Below, piece after piece: positions 35,967 to 44,676 of a DNA stretch of 64,000 bases. This stretch comes from Paenibacillus beijingensis (GTDB lineage: Bacteria; Bacillota; Bacilli; Paenibacillales; Paenibacillaceae). The notes beneath the pieces were generated by a model. That model was given only the letters and a program-made list of their open reading frames with translations. It was not told the origin of the DNA and made no database searches. The position numbers were made by a program, and so were the translations under genes. Positions within the stretch are counted from its first letter, which is position 1. Each line of letters opens with the position of its first letter. Location of the stretch: NCBI RefSeq assembly GCF_000961095.1, contig NZ_CP011058.1, positions 1,455,001 to 1,519,000 of the forward strand, written 5' to 3'.

Positions 35967-36578
35967 TTAGCTGTTACGCATAATAATGGATTCCAGAGTA
36001 TCGGCAACGTCTTCGCAGTAGTCGGTCGTTTTCTCCAGCATTTCGTACATTTCTTTGCGTTTAATAATTTCGATCGGATCGGTCACGTTCGCAAACAGCG
36101 TTTTGATGCTGACGCGAAGGATGTCGTCCGCCTGATTTTCCAGTTCGTTGATGGCAATGTTCGGCTCGCGGATCGCCAGCAGCTTTTTCTCGGTCAGCAG
36201 GTAGATCGCTTTCTTGATTTGCTGCGAGCTGCGCACGAGAATATCTGCGAACAGGCGCATATACTCGTCCGCTTCCTTGACCTGATACATGCCAAAGCGC
36301 GATGCACAGGCTTCGATCTCGTCCATCACATCGTCAAGCGCCGTCGTCAGCGCCATAATGTCTTCCCGTTCGATCGGCGTAATGAACGTTTTGTTCAGCT
36401 CCGTCAGGATCGTGTGCGTGTAGCGGTCGCATTTGCTTTCGAATTCTTTCATTTTTTTGGCGAACGTATCGACGTCGCTCAAATCCCCAAGGCCATTCGC
36501 AAAAAATTCGATGGCTTCCACAAGCGTATCCGCCATATCTTCAAATGTTTTGAAGAAAATATCCTTTTTCTTAAACAT
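35967..36578 (-). CDS. DUF47 family, PhoU-like regulator of phosphate transport
   Basis: A 203-residue all-helical protein resembling half of PhoU. KKDIFFKTFEDMADTLVEA opens the fold. The conserved acidic pairs are visible in FESKCDRYTH, DDVMDEIEAC and a late DYCEDVADTLESI, where metals bind in relatives. These proteins restrain or control the adjacent Pit permease. It is the first gene of a two-gene operon with pit. Confidence 0.92.
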   Translation of the reverse strand: MFKKKDIFFKTFEDMADTLVEAIEFFANGLGDLSDVDTFAKKMKEFESKCDRYTHTILTELNKTFITPIEREDIMALTTALDDVMDEIEACASRFGMYQVKEADEYMRLFADILVRSSQQIKKAIYLLTEKKLLAIREPNIAINELENQADDILRVSIKTLFANVTDPIEIIKRKEMYEMLEKTTDYCEDVADTLESIIMRNS

Positions 36579-36637
36579 ACGAATCCCCTTTGTCGAAGGA
36601 AAATGGTAGTGAACGGCCCCGGAAGGCCGAACTTATC

Positions 36638-36676
36638 TTAACACAGTTTCACAGGAGATTGTTAAGGTTTTGTAAA
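36638..36676 (-). promoter_or_regulatory. Pho box upstream of the DUF47-pit operon
   Basis: On the minus strand four hexamers occur at exact 11-base intervals: TTTACA, TTAACA, CTGTGA, TGTTAA. This is the PhoP-box layout of Bacillus (TTAACA-like repeats with five-base spacers). The best copies match five or six of six. TAAGAT, overlapping the last copy, could be the -10. It lies about 60 bases before the DUF47 start, so phosphate-starvation control by PhoP-PhoR is likely. Confidence 0.65.
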
Positions 36677-36871
36677 TGTTTTATGACAAAATTTCAAAAA
36701 AATCGACACGGTCGCGTTCCTTTTGCCGCCCTTAACGGTACTATTGTTTCCCAAAGTTTCCGATCATACCTTATCGCCGCACGAATATGTACATGCGCTG
36801 GTGAACGTGAATCGGCATCCGCTGAGGATGACAGCTATCAGGCGCCGTCGCACCCCGGGCGGGGAACTTGG

Positions 36872-38014
36872 CTAGCGGTAGAGCAGATGCGACTCGAAAT
36901 TAGGGCTCATCGGTACGATATGGTAGTAGGTTTTGCCCGGTACAAAAGGCAGCTCCACGCCGTCCTTCTCAATGCGGATGACGTCGTCCACCCCTCTTAC
37001 CCACCGGCATTCCACCGCACGGCCAAACTGGAACAGCACGGCCGGACCGCCGGCTTGCAGGTCGATTTCAAGCCTGCCGTAATCGTCGTACGTGCGGTGC
37101 TTCGCCCCGATGACGACGAGGTTCGAGGCGCTTAGCTGCTCACTGCTCGTCAAATCGGTGTGCGGCTCGCCGTTGATGAAACGCCCATAGGTCTTCGTAT
37201 TAGGGTCGTAGTCGTACGAAACCTTGTAGCTCTTCAGCAGGAAAGTCAGCTCCACATGCTCCGCCGCAGCGCCCGCTGCGACCGCATCAGCGGCGCCCTC
37301 CGCCGCAAAGGTGAACGCCGGGGCTTCTCCGCCGGAGGCATAGCCTTTGTCGGCCGCTCCATCCCGCAGCTTCGGCAGGCTCGTGTACAGGTTATGCGGC
37401 GCTTTGCGCGACTTGTCCCGCCAGAAATAAGCGCCCGCGCTGCCGATCTCGTCCAGATCGGGCTTCTTCTGCCTTTGTAAAATCGCATAAGCGTCGTTGC
37501 TGCCGCCCGCATGGGCCAGCACCGCCCGGAACGTATCGCCCAGGTCGATCAAATACGGCCGGATGCTGCGCACCGGTCCGATCGTGACGTCGTCTTCTTC
37601 GCTCTGAAAAATCGCCACCAGCCGCGTAATGCCGCCTTCCGCCAGCACTTCCCATACCATGTCGGCATGCGGCAGGCCGGATTGCGGGCGCGCTTTCGGA
37701 AAATTGTTGATCATGACGGCAATCGGCCGCGCGGCCGCTTCCATCTCCCGGCCAAGACCGGTCAGCGGCGCGGTGAACGCCGCGGCGGCGCCATTCCCCG
37801 GCTCTTCCGCCGGCTCCTCGGCCGGCTGCACGTCAGCCGCGCCTCCGCCTCCCGAATTTCCCGGCTGCTCCGCCGTCTCGTCCGGCCGGCTGTCCGCCGG
37901 CTTTTCCGCAGCGCAGCCGCCGGCCGCGACGGCAAGCAGCATCATGAGCAGCAGCATCGCACCCTTTCGTTTGTTGCCCATCCATCGCTTCGAGATCATC
38001 GTCGATAAGTTCAT
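36872..38014 (-). CDS. yerB: YerB-type lipoprotein (DUF3048)
   Basis: A membrane-anchored lipoprotein of 380 residues. The ATG at 38014 has GGAGG seven bases upstream, so the 20 codons above it are excluded. Lipobox AAGGC places the lipid on Cys34, followed by a Pro/Glu/Gly-rich tether to about 75. The body contains ARPIAVMINNFPKARPQSGL, VWEVLAEGGITRLVAIFQ, IGPVRSIRPYLIDLG and a late PGKTYYHIVPMS, all typical of the family. Its biochemical role is unknown to me. Confidence 0.9.
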   Translation of the reverse strand: MNLSTMISKRWMGNKRKGAMLLLMMLLAVAAGGCAAEKPADSRPDETAEQPGNSGGGGAADVQPAEEPAEEPGNGAAAAFTAPLTGLGREMEAAARPIAVMINNFPKARPQSGLPHADMVWEVLAEGGITRLVAIFQSEEDDVTIGPVRSIRPYLIDLGDTFRAVLAHAGGSNDAYAILQRQKKPDLDEIGSAGAYFWRDKSRKAPHNLYTSLPKLRDGAADKGYASGGEAPAFTFAAEGAADAVAAGAAAEHVELTFLLKSYKVSYDYDPNTKTYGRFINGEPHTDLTSSEQLSASNLVVIGAKHRTYDDYGRLEIDLQAGGPAVLFQFGRAVECRWVRGVDDVIRIEKDGVELPFVPGKTYYHIVPMSPNFESHLLYR

Positions 38015-38302
38015 TTTTTTCCTCCGCAGGTGCAGCCCTTCGTAGCAAGGACTTTGTTTGGTGTGAATTGCCAATCAGACCCTATTCTATCATTTTATCA
38101 TATGCAGAGGCGAAGCCTCTCATCACTACAGGAGCCTATCCCTGCATGCGCGAAGCGACCTATCTCTGCATGAAGCGATGACCCGCCCAAGCCGTGTATA
38201 ATGAAAGTTAGACAGAGTGTGTTTGAACGAAAGAAAGCCGGAGTGCTGCATCATGTCCATTCAAGACCGGCAAGACGAAACCAATTTAGGAGGAAACAGC
38301 CG

Positions 38303-38920
38303 ATGATTTCATTTGATTCGGATTCTATTAGCGCCAACGAAAACTATAAGCTCTTATCGGGTCTCGTCGTTCCGCGTCCGATTGCGTTTGTGACCACGCT
38401 CTCCAGTGTGAACGGCGTTGTGAATGCCGCGCCTTTCAGCTTTTTCAACGTCGTCTGCACCGAGCCGCCCCTTCTCTCCATATCGGTCGCACGTAGTGGA
38501 GGCGATCATAAGGATACCGCCCGAAATCTGCTTCATAACGGTGAGGGCGTCGTCCATATCGTCGATGAAAACACCGCCTTTGATATGAACCAAACCGCCG
38601 CCCGTCTTCGCGCGGACCAAAGCGAACTGGAGCTGACCCGGCTAACGACCGCGGCAAGCAAGCGGGTCAACGTGCCGGGCATTGCCGAGGCGCCCGTCAG
38701 GCTGGAGGTTACGCTGCACCGTCATTTGACGATCGAGAACGATCGGGGCGAGATAGTGAATGATTTTTTTCTATTGCGGGTTGTTCATTATGAAATCGAT
38801 GAGCGAGTATATGATGTGGATCAGGGCTATATTGTGCTGGACAAACTGAAGCCGGTCAGCCGGCTGGCCGGAAACGATTATGCGAAGCTTGGCGAACGAT
38901 TCGTGCTTGAGCGGCCTTAG
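38303..38920 (+). CDS. Flavin reductase / FMN-binding split-barrel protein
   Basis: A 205-residue protein of the DIM6/NTAB family. LLSGLVVPRPIAFVTTLSS near 15-33 and NAAPFSFFNVVCTEPPLLSIS near 38-58 are the flavin-binding barrel strands, and ARNLLHNGEGVVHIV follows. The ATG at 38303 has AGGAGGAAA at the right distance; the open frame further upstream has no such site. A TATAAT at 38197-38202 may be its -10. It probably reduces or binds FMN for an unknown partner. Confidence 0.88.
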   Translation: MISFDSDSISANENYKLLSGLVVPRPIAFVTTLSSVNGVVNAAPFSFFNVVCTEPPLLSISVARSGGDHKDTARNLLHNGEGVVHIVDENTAFDMNQTAARLRADQSELELTRLTTAASKRVNVPGIAEAPVRLEVTLHRHLTIENDRGEIVNDFFLLRVVHYEIDERVYDVDQGYIVLDKLKPVSRLAGNDYAKLGERFVLERP

Positions 38921-38951
38921 AGACGAATGAAGATTCATTTTGGGAGGGACG

Positions 38952-39376
38952 GTGAAAGACTCTGGATACTGGGGAAGAGTGGAAAAAGGACCGGATCGGA
39001 GCGGTGCAGCGCGGAGAAAATCCGATGGTGCTTCGGCGGATGAGGAGCGGTGACACCTTTAAACGATCTGACCTATCGGCAAAGAAGCGAATATTTGCTC
39101 GATATGAGTTTGCTGGGAGACGCGATTCAAGACGCATTAAATCCGCGCCGCATCAACTATTCGATCTACGGGAATACAGATACTTTTCTGCATGCCCATG
39201 TTTTTCCGAGATATGAGTGGGAGCCGGAGGAGCGCAAAACGATGCCTGTTTGGCAATATCCAAAGACGATGTGGACCCTGCAGCAATATCAATATTCTGA
39301 AACCGAAAACGGCGATATGAGAAAGAGAATTTCGGAAAAACTGGATGAACGGATGCAGTCGGCTTATTCGAGCTAA
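38952..39376 (+). pseudogene. Decayed HIT-family protein
   Basis: The first part reads TLDTGEEWKKDRIGAVQRGE, then NPMVLRRMRSG, which is a HIT-type opening. About 20 residues expected next are missing, and the rest continues in another frame from 39050: PLNDLTYRQRSEYLLDMSLL, INYSIYGNTDTFLHAHVFPRY, which includes part of the histidine-triad motif (HAHV). A stop also lies just before the first part, so a small indel follows the GTG at 38952, which has GGGAGGG upstream. The second half alone starts with a GTG but lacks the complete active-site half, so I treat the gene as dead. Confidence 0.7.
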
Positions 39377-39387
39377 GTAGCGGGCTA

Positions 39388-39430
39388 AAGCGTGTGCCCT
39401 CCCCATGAAAGGGGAGGGCACACGCTTTTT
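39388..39430 (+). terminator. Strong rho-independent terminator
   Basis: GCGTGTGCCCTCCCC pairs perfectly with GGGGAGGGCACACGC around ATGAAA, followed by TTTTTC. It closes the flavin-reductase/HIT transcript and abuts the convergent dat gene. Confidence 0.9.
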
Positions 39431-39447
39431 CATTCCCAAATCCGATT

Positions 39448-40311
39448 TCACATCCGAATATCTGCAGAAGGACATGCGCTGCGCACGGCTTCGGCCAATG
39501 CTTCCTGGAATTTGGCGGTTATAGCGCCCGGCTTCCCGTTTCCAATCGGCTGCCCATCAACGGCTATGACAGGCGTCACCTCGGAAATCGTTCCGGAAAT
39601 AAACACTTCATCCATCTCCAGCAGCTGATCCCGGGTAAAAGCCTGTTCCACACAAGCGATTCCGTGAGCCTCAGCCAGCTGCAGCAGCTTCTGGCGCGTA
39701 ATACCGTTTAAGATCAGATTGCCCGCCGGATGCGTGTAGCAAATCCCGTCTTTCACGCCGAACACATTGGACGAGCTTCCTTCGGTAACGATGCCGTTCC
39801 GGACGAAGATCGCATCATCCGCACCGGCATCGTGCGCCTGCTGACGCACAAGCACATTCGGCAGCAGATTTAACGACTTGATATCCACCCGCAGCCAGCG
39901 GATATCATCCACTGTCATGACGCGAATCCCCTTGTTCATTTTGTCCAAAGGCCGGGATGCCGGGTCTGTATAAGCAATCAGCACAGGTTCCGCCTGACCG
40001 GGAAACAGATGGTCGCGTTTCGCCGCCCCGCGCGTAAGCTGGACATAAATTTTACCGTCCATCACCTCGTTGACAGCCACCAGCTCATTAAACATAAGCG
40101 CCAGCTCCTGCTCATCCCAGGCTAAACGGATTTTTAATTCGTCTGCACTGCGTTTGAAACGATGCAGGTGCTCTTCCATAAGAAAAGGACGGCCCCCATA
40201 GACTCGAATGACCTCATAAACACCGTCCCCAAACTGGTATCCGCGGTCTTCAAAAGAGATCAGGCACTGGTCTCGATTCCGCAATTCTCCATTCATAATG
40301 ACAGATTCCAT
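39448..40311 (-). CDS. dat: D-amino-acid aminotransferase (class IV PLP)
   Basis: Interconverts D-alanine and D-glutamate, supplying D-Glu for peptidoglycan. The 287 residues match the Bacillus enzymes. FEDRGYQFGDGVYEVIRVY opens the fold, IKSLNLLPNVLVRQQAHDAGAD near 145 carries the PLP-lysine (Lys in IKSLN), and TEGSSSNVFGV near 177 and NGITRQKLLQLA near 204 are class IV signatures. The ATG is preceded by GAGGGGATCC. It is convergent with the terminator of the HIT remnant. Confidence 0.92.
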   Translation of the reverse strand: MESVIMNGELRNRDQCLISFEDRGYQFGDGVYEVIRVYGGRPFLMEEHLHRFKRSADELKIRLAWDEQELALMFNELVAVNEVMDGKIYVQLTRGAAKRDHLFPGQAEPVLIAYTDPASRPLDKMNKGIRVMTVDDIRWLRVDIKSLNLLPNVLVRQQAHDAGADDAIFVRNGIVTEGSSSNVFGVKDGICYTHPAGNLILNGITRQKLLQLAEAHGIACVEQAFTRDQLLEMDEVFISGTISEVTPVIAVDGQPIGNGKPGAITAKFQEALAEAVRSACPSADIRM

Positions 40312-40724
40312 TAGGATCCCCTCCTCTTCGGCATTTGATGGCAGGACACCTTCGCGCTTTCGATTCTCCTATCCGGTGCAAAAAGCGCGGGTTCTCAATA
40401 TCTTCGTCAGCAGCTGAACGCCATTTTTTCTACTTTCACATCGGAGAAGCATGCACGCAGTTGACCCGTCCTTTTCCGGTCTGATATTGGCTGCTGTTTC
40501 AAACCACTTCTGCATTGATCCTATTTGAGGACACCATCTAAAATTCTACGGCTAGTATAAAATACCTTCCAGGTTACAATTACATCTCTGAAACAGGTTA
40601 CAATTGTATGGCTGAAATACAAGGCCGTCTGCTTTTTTTGTGGGCAAGGCAAATCGCCCCGATCACACGGCTTGCTTTCGGCAAGCCCGGAGCAGGGACA
40701 ACGGAGATCCGGTTATGGAAATCC

Positions 40725-40910
40725 TAACGGACTGGGGAGACGCTATTTGAAGGAAATGAAGCAGTTAAAAAATGTAACGGAACCAGGAGACTCTATTTGC
40801 TGAAAAAGATCATATTGAGGCGGTTTATCTGCCACATAACGACTCTGGCATCCGTTACGTTGGAGAAATGAACAATTTTCTGCTAATAACGGCAGTGAGT
40901 TCCGTTAGAG
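40725..40910. repeat. TAACGGA-type intergenic repeats
   Basis: TAACGG-ACTGGGGAGACGCTATTTG-like copies start at 40725 and 40775, exactly 50 bases apart and matching at most positions over 25. An inverted relative (CATAACGACTCTGG, then CATCCGTTA) lies near 40835-40858, and TAACGGCAGTGAGTTCCGTTA near 40887-40907 is itself palindromic at its ends. Confidence 0.6.
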
Positions 40911-41009
40911 TAGGTATAGCCATTGATTGGCCTCAAAAAGGGCCAATCCGTAAGGAAAATCCACACTTCGAAAGCATGCGTGATAACGGATCGGAACCCT
41001 GCAGGGGGT

Positions 41010-41072
41010 ACGATCAAATATAATCCGGCCACGGGCCGCGATCGTAAGATCATCCCCGCCGCGCAGCGGCTT
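41010..41072. repeat. Half copy of the dispersed fold-back element
   Basis: Read on the minus strand it gives GCCGCTGCGCGG, then GATGATCTTACGATCGC and GTGGCCGGATTATATTTGAT. These match the left half of the elements at 54855, 61646 and 62166. The right half is missing. Confidence 0.6.
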
Positions 41073-41087
41073 TCCTTTTTCCCTCCC

Positions 41088-41957
41088 CTATATACTCCAG
41101 TGGTGCCACTCTTCCTGACTCTTCTCCTGTTTCTCGATCCAGGAGGAGGTTACCCGAATCGCTTCCTGCTGATGAGCAAATGACGAGAACGTGTGGTCGG
41201 CCTGAAAAATGATTTCTTTATCGCACTGCCCCTCGCTGCGTGTCCAGAACAGCTTTTGGTATAAAAAGCTGTAATCGGCGGGAATACTATCGTCGCTCGT
41301 GCCGTGTACGAGCAGTACGTCGCCGTTAAAGCGGGAAGCCGCTTGAAACGGCTGGTGCTGCTGCAGCGATTCGAAAAAAGCGGGCTGCAGCAAGTAGCCG
41401 GCATGATCGGCGCTGCCGGTAATAACGGCGCGGTCGTACTGATCGCGTCCGACGATCCGGACGATATCGTTAAAAGGATAGGCGACGGCGGACCAGAGCA
41501 CGAGCCGGCTGACGCGCTTGTCTTTGATCGCGGTATGCAGCGCAACCGCGCCGCCAAGGCTGTGGCCGAGGAGGACAACCCGGCTCGGATCGACGCAATC
41601 CATGCCGAGCAAATAATCGAGCGCAGTGCGCGTCTGATCGATCATGGAGCTGAAGCCGAGTGCGCCGTAGTCACCGCTGCTCTCCCCACAGCCACCGTAA
41701 TCGAAGCGGAGGACGAAGCGGCCCTTGGAAGCGATGGCGCGCGCCGTTTTCACGAACAGCCGATCCACGCCGATACGGTTGCCGACGAAGCCGTGGCATA
41801 TGAGGACAGCGCCCTTCTTTTCTTCGTTGGCGGCGTTGTCCCCGAACGGATAGTGAAGCGTAGCCGTAAGCTCCAAATCCCCGTGCCGCAGTACAAGCTG
41901 CCTCTCCAATCCCCGCCCTTCTCCCGTCCGGCTCTGTCCGAAAACCGCTTCGCCCAT
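41088..41957 (-). CDS. Alpha/beta hydrolase
   Basis: A 289-residue serine hydrolase of unknown substrate. ICHGFVGNRIGVDRLFV near residue 55 gives the oxyanion region, VVLLGHSLGGAVALHTA near 129 carries the nucleophile serine (GHSLG), GTSDDSIP near 222 offers the acid, and ADHTFSSFAHQ near 260 supplies the histidine. The ATG at 41957 has GAGGAGA seven bases upstream. It resembles Firmicute feruloyl esterase-like or lipase-like cytoplasmic hydrolases. No partners in the neighbourhood. Confidence 0.88.
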   Translation of the reverse strand: MGEAVFGQSRTGEGRGLERQLVLRHGDLELTATLHYPFGDNAANEEKKGAVLICHGFVGNRIGVDRLFVKTARAIASKGRFVLRFDYGGCGESSGDYGALGFSSMIDQTRTALDYLLGMDCVDPSRVVLLGHSLGGAVALHTAIKDKRVSRLVLWSAVAYPFNDIVRIVGRDQYDRAVITGSADHAGYLLQPAFFESLQQHQPFQAASRFNGDVLLVHGTSDDSIPADYSFLYQKLFWTRSEGQCDKEIIFQADHTFSSFAHQQEAIRVTSSWIEKQEKSQEEWHHWSI

Positions 41958-42070
41958 AACCAATCTCCTCTCAAATCTTTAATATTATAATTCCTACCTG
42001 TTTACTTTGTTTTATGAAAGCATCTTACCATCGCCGCCGGCATATGTCAACCTTTGCTCCTCGCCACCTC

Positions 42071-42097
42071 AAAAAACCGTTCCCGGGCCGGGAACGG
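42071..42097 (-). terminator. Terminator downstream of the two-component operon
   Basis: CCGTTCCCG and CGGGAACGG pair perfectly around GGC. On the minus strand TTTTTT follows immediately. It would end transcripts coming from the histidine-kinase operon. Confidence 0.8.
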
Positions 42098-42175
42098 CAA
42101 CATTGTCAAAACGTGCATGATGAGGCGGCTAATGACAGAACCTAACCAAAACGAACGAAAAAAAGGAGCTGATCG

Positions 42176-42298
42176 ATGATGGCGACACTGCTTGATTGGC
42201 TTTACCTTCACTGGCTGGCCGTCATTATTATTGCCGGCTTGGCCGGCGCCTCCACCTATGTGCTCGTCAAACGCAAATCGCTTTTTTACAGGGAATGA
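42176..42298 (+). CDS. Small single-span membrane protein (40 residues)
   Basis: MMATLLDWLYLHWLAV begins a hydrophobic span continuing through IIIAGLAGAS, with a basic tail KRKSLFYRE. AAAGGAG stands seven bases before the ATG at 42176, a strong site. The pattern of span and positive tail predicts the N-terminus outside. It is too short for family recognition, but the ribosome site and composition support a real gene. It lies antisense to the read-through region of the histidine-kinase operon. Confidence 0.6.
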   Translation: MMATLLDWLYLHWLAVIIIAGLAGASTYVLVKRKSLFYRE

Positions 42299-42327
42299 AC
42301 GGATTCCCTCAAAAACTTGCTCACTCC

Positions 42328-42488
42328 GGGGAGTGCCTCAGCGCTCTGGGGAGTTCCTTAACGCTCAGGGGACTGCTTCAACGCACGGGCGACTGCTTCA
42401 ACGCTCGGGCGACTGCTTCAACGCTCGGGCGACTGCTTCAGCGCTCTGGGGACTGCTTCAGCATTTCTGGGGACTGCTTCAGCGGCAG
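42328..42488. repeat. 20-bp tandem repeat across the 3' end of the histidine-kinase gene
   Basis: Eight units of GGGGACTGCTTCAACGCTCG-type sequence run head to tail (units of 20 bases, one of 21). Units 4 and 5 are identical. The stop codon of the kinase lies in the sixth unit, so the last about 14 residues of the protein (LKQSPEMLKQSPER) are encoded by the repeat. Confidence 0.85.
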
Positions 42489-43853
42489 GCGGAACGTGAC
42501 GGTAGTGCCCGAACCCGCCTCGCTCTCGAACAGCAGCCGTCCGCCGTGCAGCTCGGCGATTTCCTTGCAGATCGCCAGGCCCAGCCCGCTGCCGGATTGG
42601 CCTGAACGCCCTTTATAAAATTTGTCCGTCACTTGGGACAGATCTTCCGGGGCGATCCCGCTGCCGGTATCGGTTACCGTCACGACGGCCTCACCGTCCT
42701 CCACCGACGTGTCGACGCGGATGGAGCCGCCTCGGGGCGTAAACTTGAACGCATTGTCGATCAGATTGATCAGCACCTGCTTAATCCGGTTGGCATCGCC
42801 TTCAACGATGATCGGCGCCCTGGCCAGCTGGCACGTAAGAGAGACGCCCGTCTCTTCCTGCCGGACCGCAAGCTGGCCGAACGATTCCTTAACCGGCAAG
42901 TTCACGTCCAGCTCCATCGTATGCAGCTCCATCCCGGGCGAGGCCAGCTTGGAAAAATCGAGCAGATCCTCCACCAGTCCCGTTAACCGCTCCGTCTCCC
43001 GCGAGATGATCGAGAGTCCCGTTTCAATTTCCTCGCGGTCGGATTCGCTGTCGGCAATCGTCTCGCTCCATCCTTTGATGGAAGTCAGAGGCGTGCGCAG
43101 CTCGTGGGAGATGGAGGAGATGAAGTCGTTTTTCAATTGCTCGCGCTTCGTCAGCTCCACGGCGAGCGTGTTCAGCGTTTCCGACAGCTGCCCGATTTCA
43201 TCCCGGCGCCTGGTGGCGACCCGCTTCGTCCAATCTCCGGCGGCCATATGGCGGGCGGTGCGGGTCAGCTCGCGCAGCGGCTTGACAATCAGGTTCGCAA
43301 GCCACAGACTCAGCAGCAGAAACATCAAAATAACGACGAGCGCGGTGAGCAGTGTCAGCCGCAGCAGTCGGTGTACCATGGCGTCAACCTGCTCCAGCGA
43401 AGCCGTATAGCGGATCAGCGACTCGATGCGCTCGCCGTTTGCAATCGGCACCGTTACCGCGGCAATGCGCTGTCCGGTGATCGGGTCGGTTCCTCTCCAG
43501 GAGCCGGTGTTGCCCTCCATCGCTTCCTTCACATCCGGGGTGCTGAGAATTTGATCGTCGGCAAATCCGAACGAGTCGATGATCATTCTCCCGTCCGACT
43601 GCAGCAGCTGAAGACGCATCATGCCTTCTTTCATATTTTGCAGCATATAGTTGGCTTTTTCGGTCTGAACCATGTAGTCCAGCTTGCTGCCGTGCAGGTC
43701 AAGCGCCGACTCCGACCGCTGCTTAAGCGCGCTTGAGACGCTTCCGTAATAATAGTTCCAGATCAACGTTATAAAAAGCCCGCCGAGCGCAAGCACGATC
43801 AGCACGACGAGCAAAAGATAGCTCCAAACGATGCGCGTTTTGAGGCTGCTCAT
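42438..43853 (-). CDS. Sensor histidine kinase
   Basis: A 471-residue membrane kinase. Two membrane segments (residues about 10-32 and 166-190) enclose an extracytoplasmic sensor of about 130 residues. A HAMP domain follows (KPLRELTRTARHMAAGDW). The phospho-acceptor is His250 in SSISHELRTPLTS. The ATP-binding boxes are LINLIDNAFKF, VTDTGSGIAPED and GSGLGLAICKEIAELHGG. The ATG overlaps the response-regulator stop (ATGA), so the long open frame above 43853 is not used. The C-terminal end is built from the 20-bp repeat. Confidence 0.92.
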   Translation of the reverse strand: MSSLKTRIVWSYLLLVVLIVLALGGLFITLIWNYYYGSVSSALKQRSESALDLHGSKLDYMVQTEKANYMLQNMKEGMMRLQLLQSDGRMIIDSFGFADDQILSTPDVKEAMEGNTGSWRGTDPITGQRIAAVTVPIANGERIESLIRYTASLEQVDAMVHRLLRLTLLTALVVILMFLLLSLWLANLIVKPLRELTRTARHMAAGDWTKRVATRRRDEIGQLSETLNTLAVELTKREQLKNDFISSISHELRTPLTSIKGWSETIADSESDREEIETGLSIISRETERLTGLVEDLLDFSKLASPGMELHTMELDVNLPVKESFGQLAVRQEETGVSLTCQLARAPIIVEGDANRIKQVLINLIDNAFKFTPRGGSIRVDTSVEDGEAVVTVTDTGSGIAPEDLSQVTDKFYKGRSGQSGSGLGLAICKEIAELHGGRLLFESEAGSGTTVTFRLPLKQSPEMLKQSPER

Positions 43854-44650
43854 GCTTCCCCCCGCTTCCAGCGGTAACCGAAGCCCCACACCGTCTCCAG
43901 GTACCTGGGATCCGACGGGTTGCTCTCCAGCTTTTGCCGGATGCGCCTGATGTTCACGTCGACGACCTTCAAATCGCCCACATAAAAGCGCCCCCATACT
44001 TCGGATAAAATAACATCGCGACTCACGCTCTCGCCGCTCCGTTCCATGAGCAGCTTCACAAGCGCCCATTCCGTCGGTGTCAGCTCGATCTCCGCGCCGT
44101 TCTTCCACAGCCTCCGCTCTGCCGCCGCGAGCCGGAACGGACCGCTGACGAGATCTTCCGCGCTCTCCGGCACGGCGGACGCCGTCTCATCCGCATGATG
44201 CGCACCCGTCCGCTCCGCCGGCTGCGCTGCCGCCGAACGCTGCAGGAGAGGCTCCGCTACGGCTGTCTCGGGATCGAGCGCTTCGGTCCGCATGCGCCGG
44301 CTCAGCGATTTGATGCGGGCGATGAGTTCGCCGGGACTGAACGGCTTTTGGATATAATCGTCCGCTCCGAGCTCGAGGCCGCGAATCTTGTCTTCTTCCT
44401 GGGCTTTGGCCGTCAGCATAATGATGCCCATCGCCGGGTAGCGGCTCCGAAGCTGTTCGCACACCTCGAGGCCGCTGATGGTCGGCAGCATGACGTCCAG
44501 CAGCGCGATCGGAAACGGCCCTTCGTTATCGGCCAGATCGAGCGCTTCTTCCCCTGTTGCCGCTTCAACGGCATCCATTCCGTTGCGCTTCAGATTGATG
44601 CGAATAAATCCGCGGATGGATTCTTCGTCTTCCAGAAGCAATATTTTCAT
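43850..44650 (-). CDS. OmpR-family response regulator with long linker
   Basis: A 266-residue regulator. The receiver domain has acidic EDEE at 7-10, the phosphorylated Asp52 in LLDVMLP, Thr80 and Lys102 in IQKPF. The winged-helix DNA-binding domain covers about 170-265 (LTPTEWALVKLLMERSGESVSRD, VVDVNIRRIRQKLE). Between them lies an Ala/Glu/Pro-rich linker of about 50 residues (120-170), much longer than the usual few residues. It lies between the lipoprotein gene and its kinase. Confidence 0.93.
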   Translation of the reverse strand: MKILLLEDEESIRGFIRINLKRNGMDAVEAATGEEALDLADNEGPFPIALLDVMLPTISGLEVCEQLRSRYPAMGIIMLTAKAQEEDKIRGLELGADDYIQKPFSPGELIARIKSLSRRMRTEALDPETAVAEPLLQRSAAAQPAERTGAHHADETASAVPESAEDLVSGPFRLAAAERRLWKNGAEIELTPTEWALVKLLMERSGESVSRDVILSEVWGRFYVGDLKVVDVNIRRIRQKLESNPSDPRYLETVWGFGYRWKRGEA

Positions 44651-44676
44651 GTCCGTCTCCTCCCTCCATCCGGCGT

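Larger units (their letters stand above)
40312..41087. other. Gene-free stretch with several repeats
   Basis: A 776-bp gap between dat and the alpha/beta hydrolase. It holds AGGTTACAATT twice (near 40570-40610), a group of TAACGGA-type repeats (40725-40910), a hairpin GATTGGCC/GGGCCAATC near 40925-40947, and a half copy of the dispersed fold-back element near its right end. No frame in it shows protein-like features. Confidence 0.5.

Noticed and set aside
43854..44108. An 85-residue longer N-terminus of the histidine kinase
   Set aside because: It lies wholly inside the response-regulator gene; the ATGA overlap at 43850-43853 gives a natural start just before the first membrane segment.
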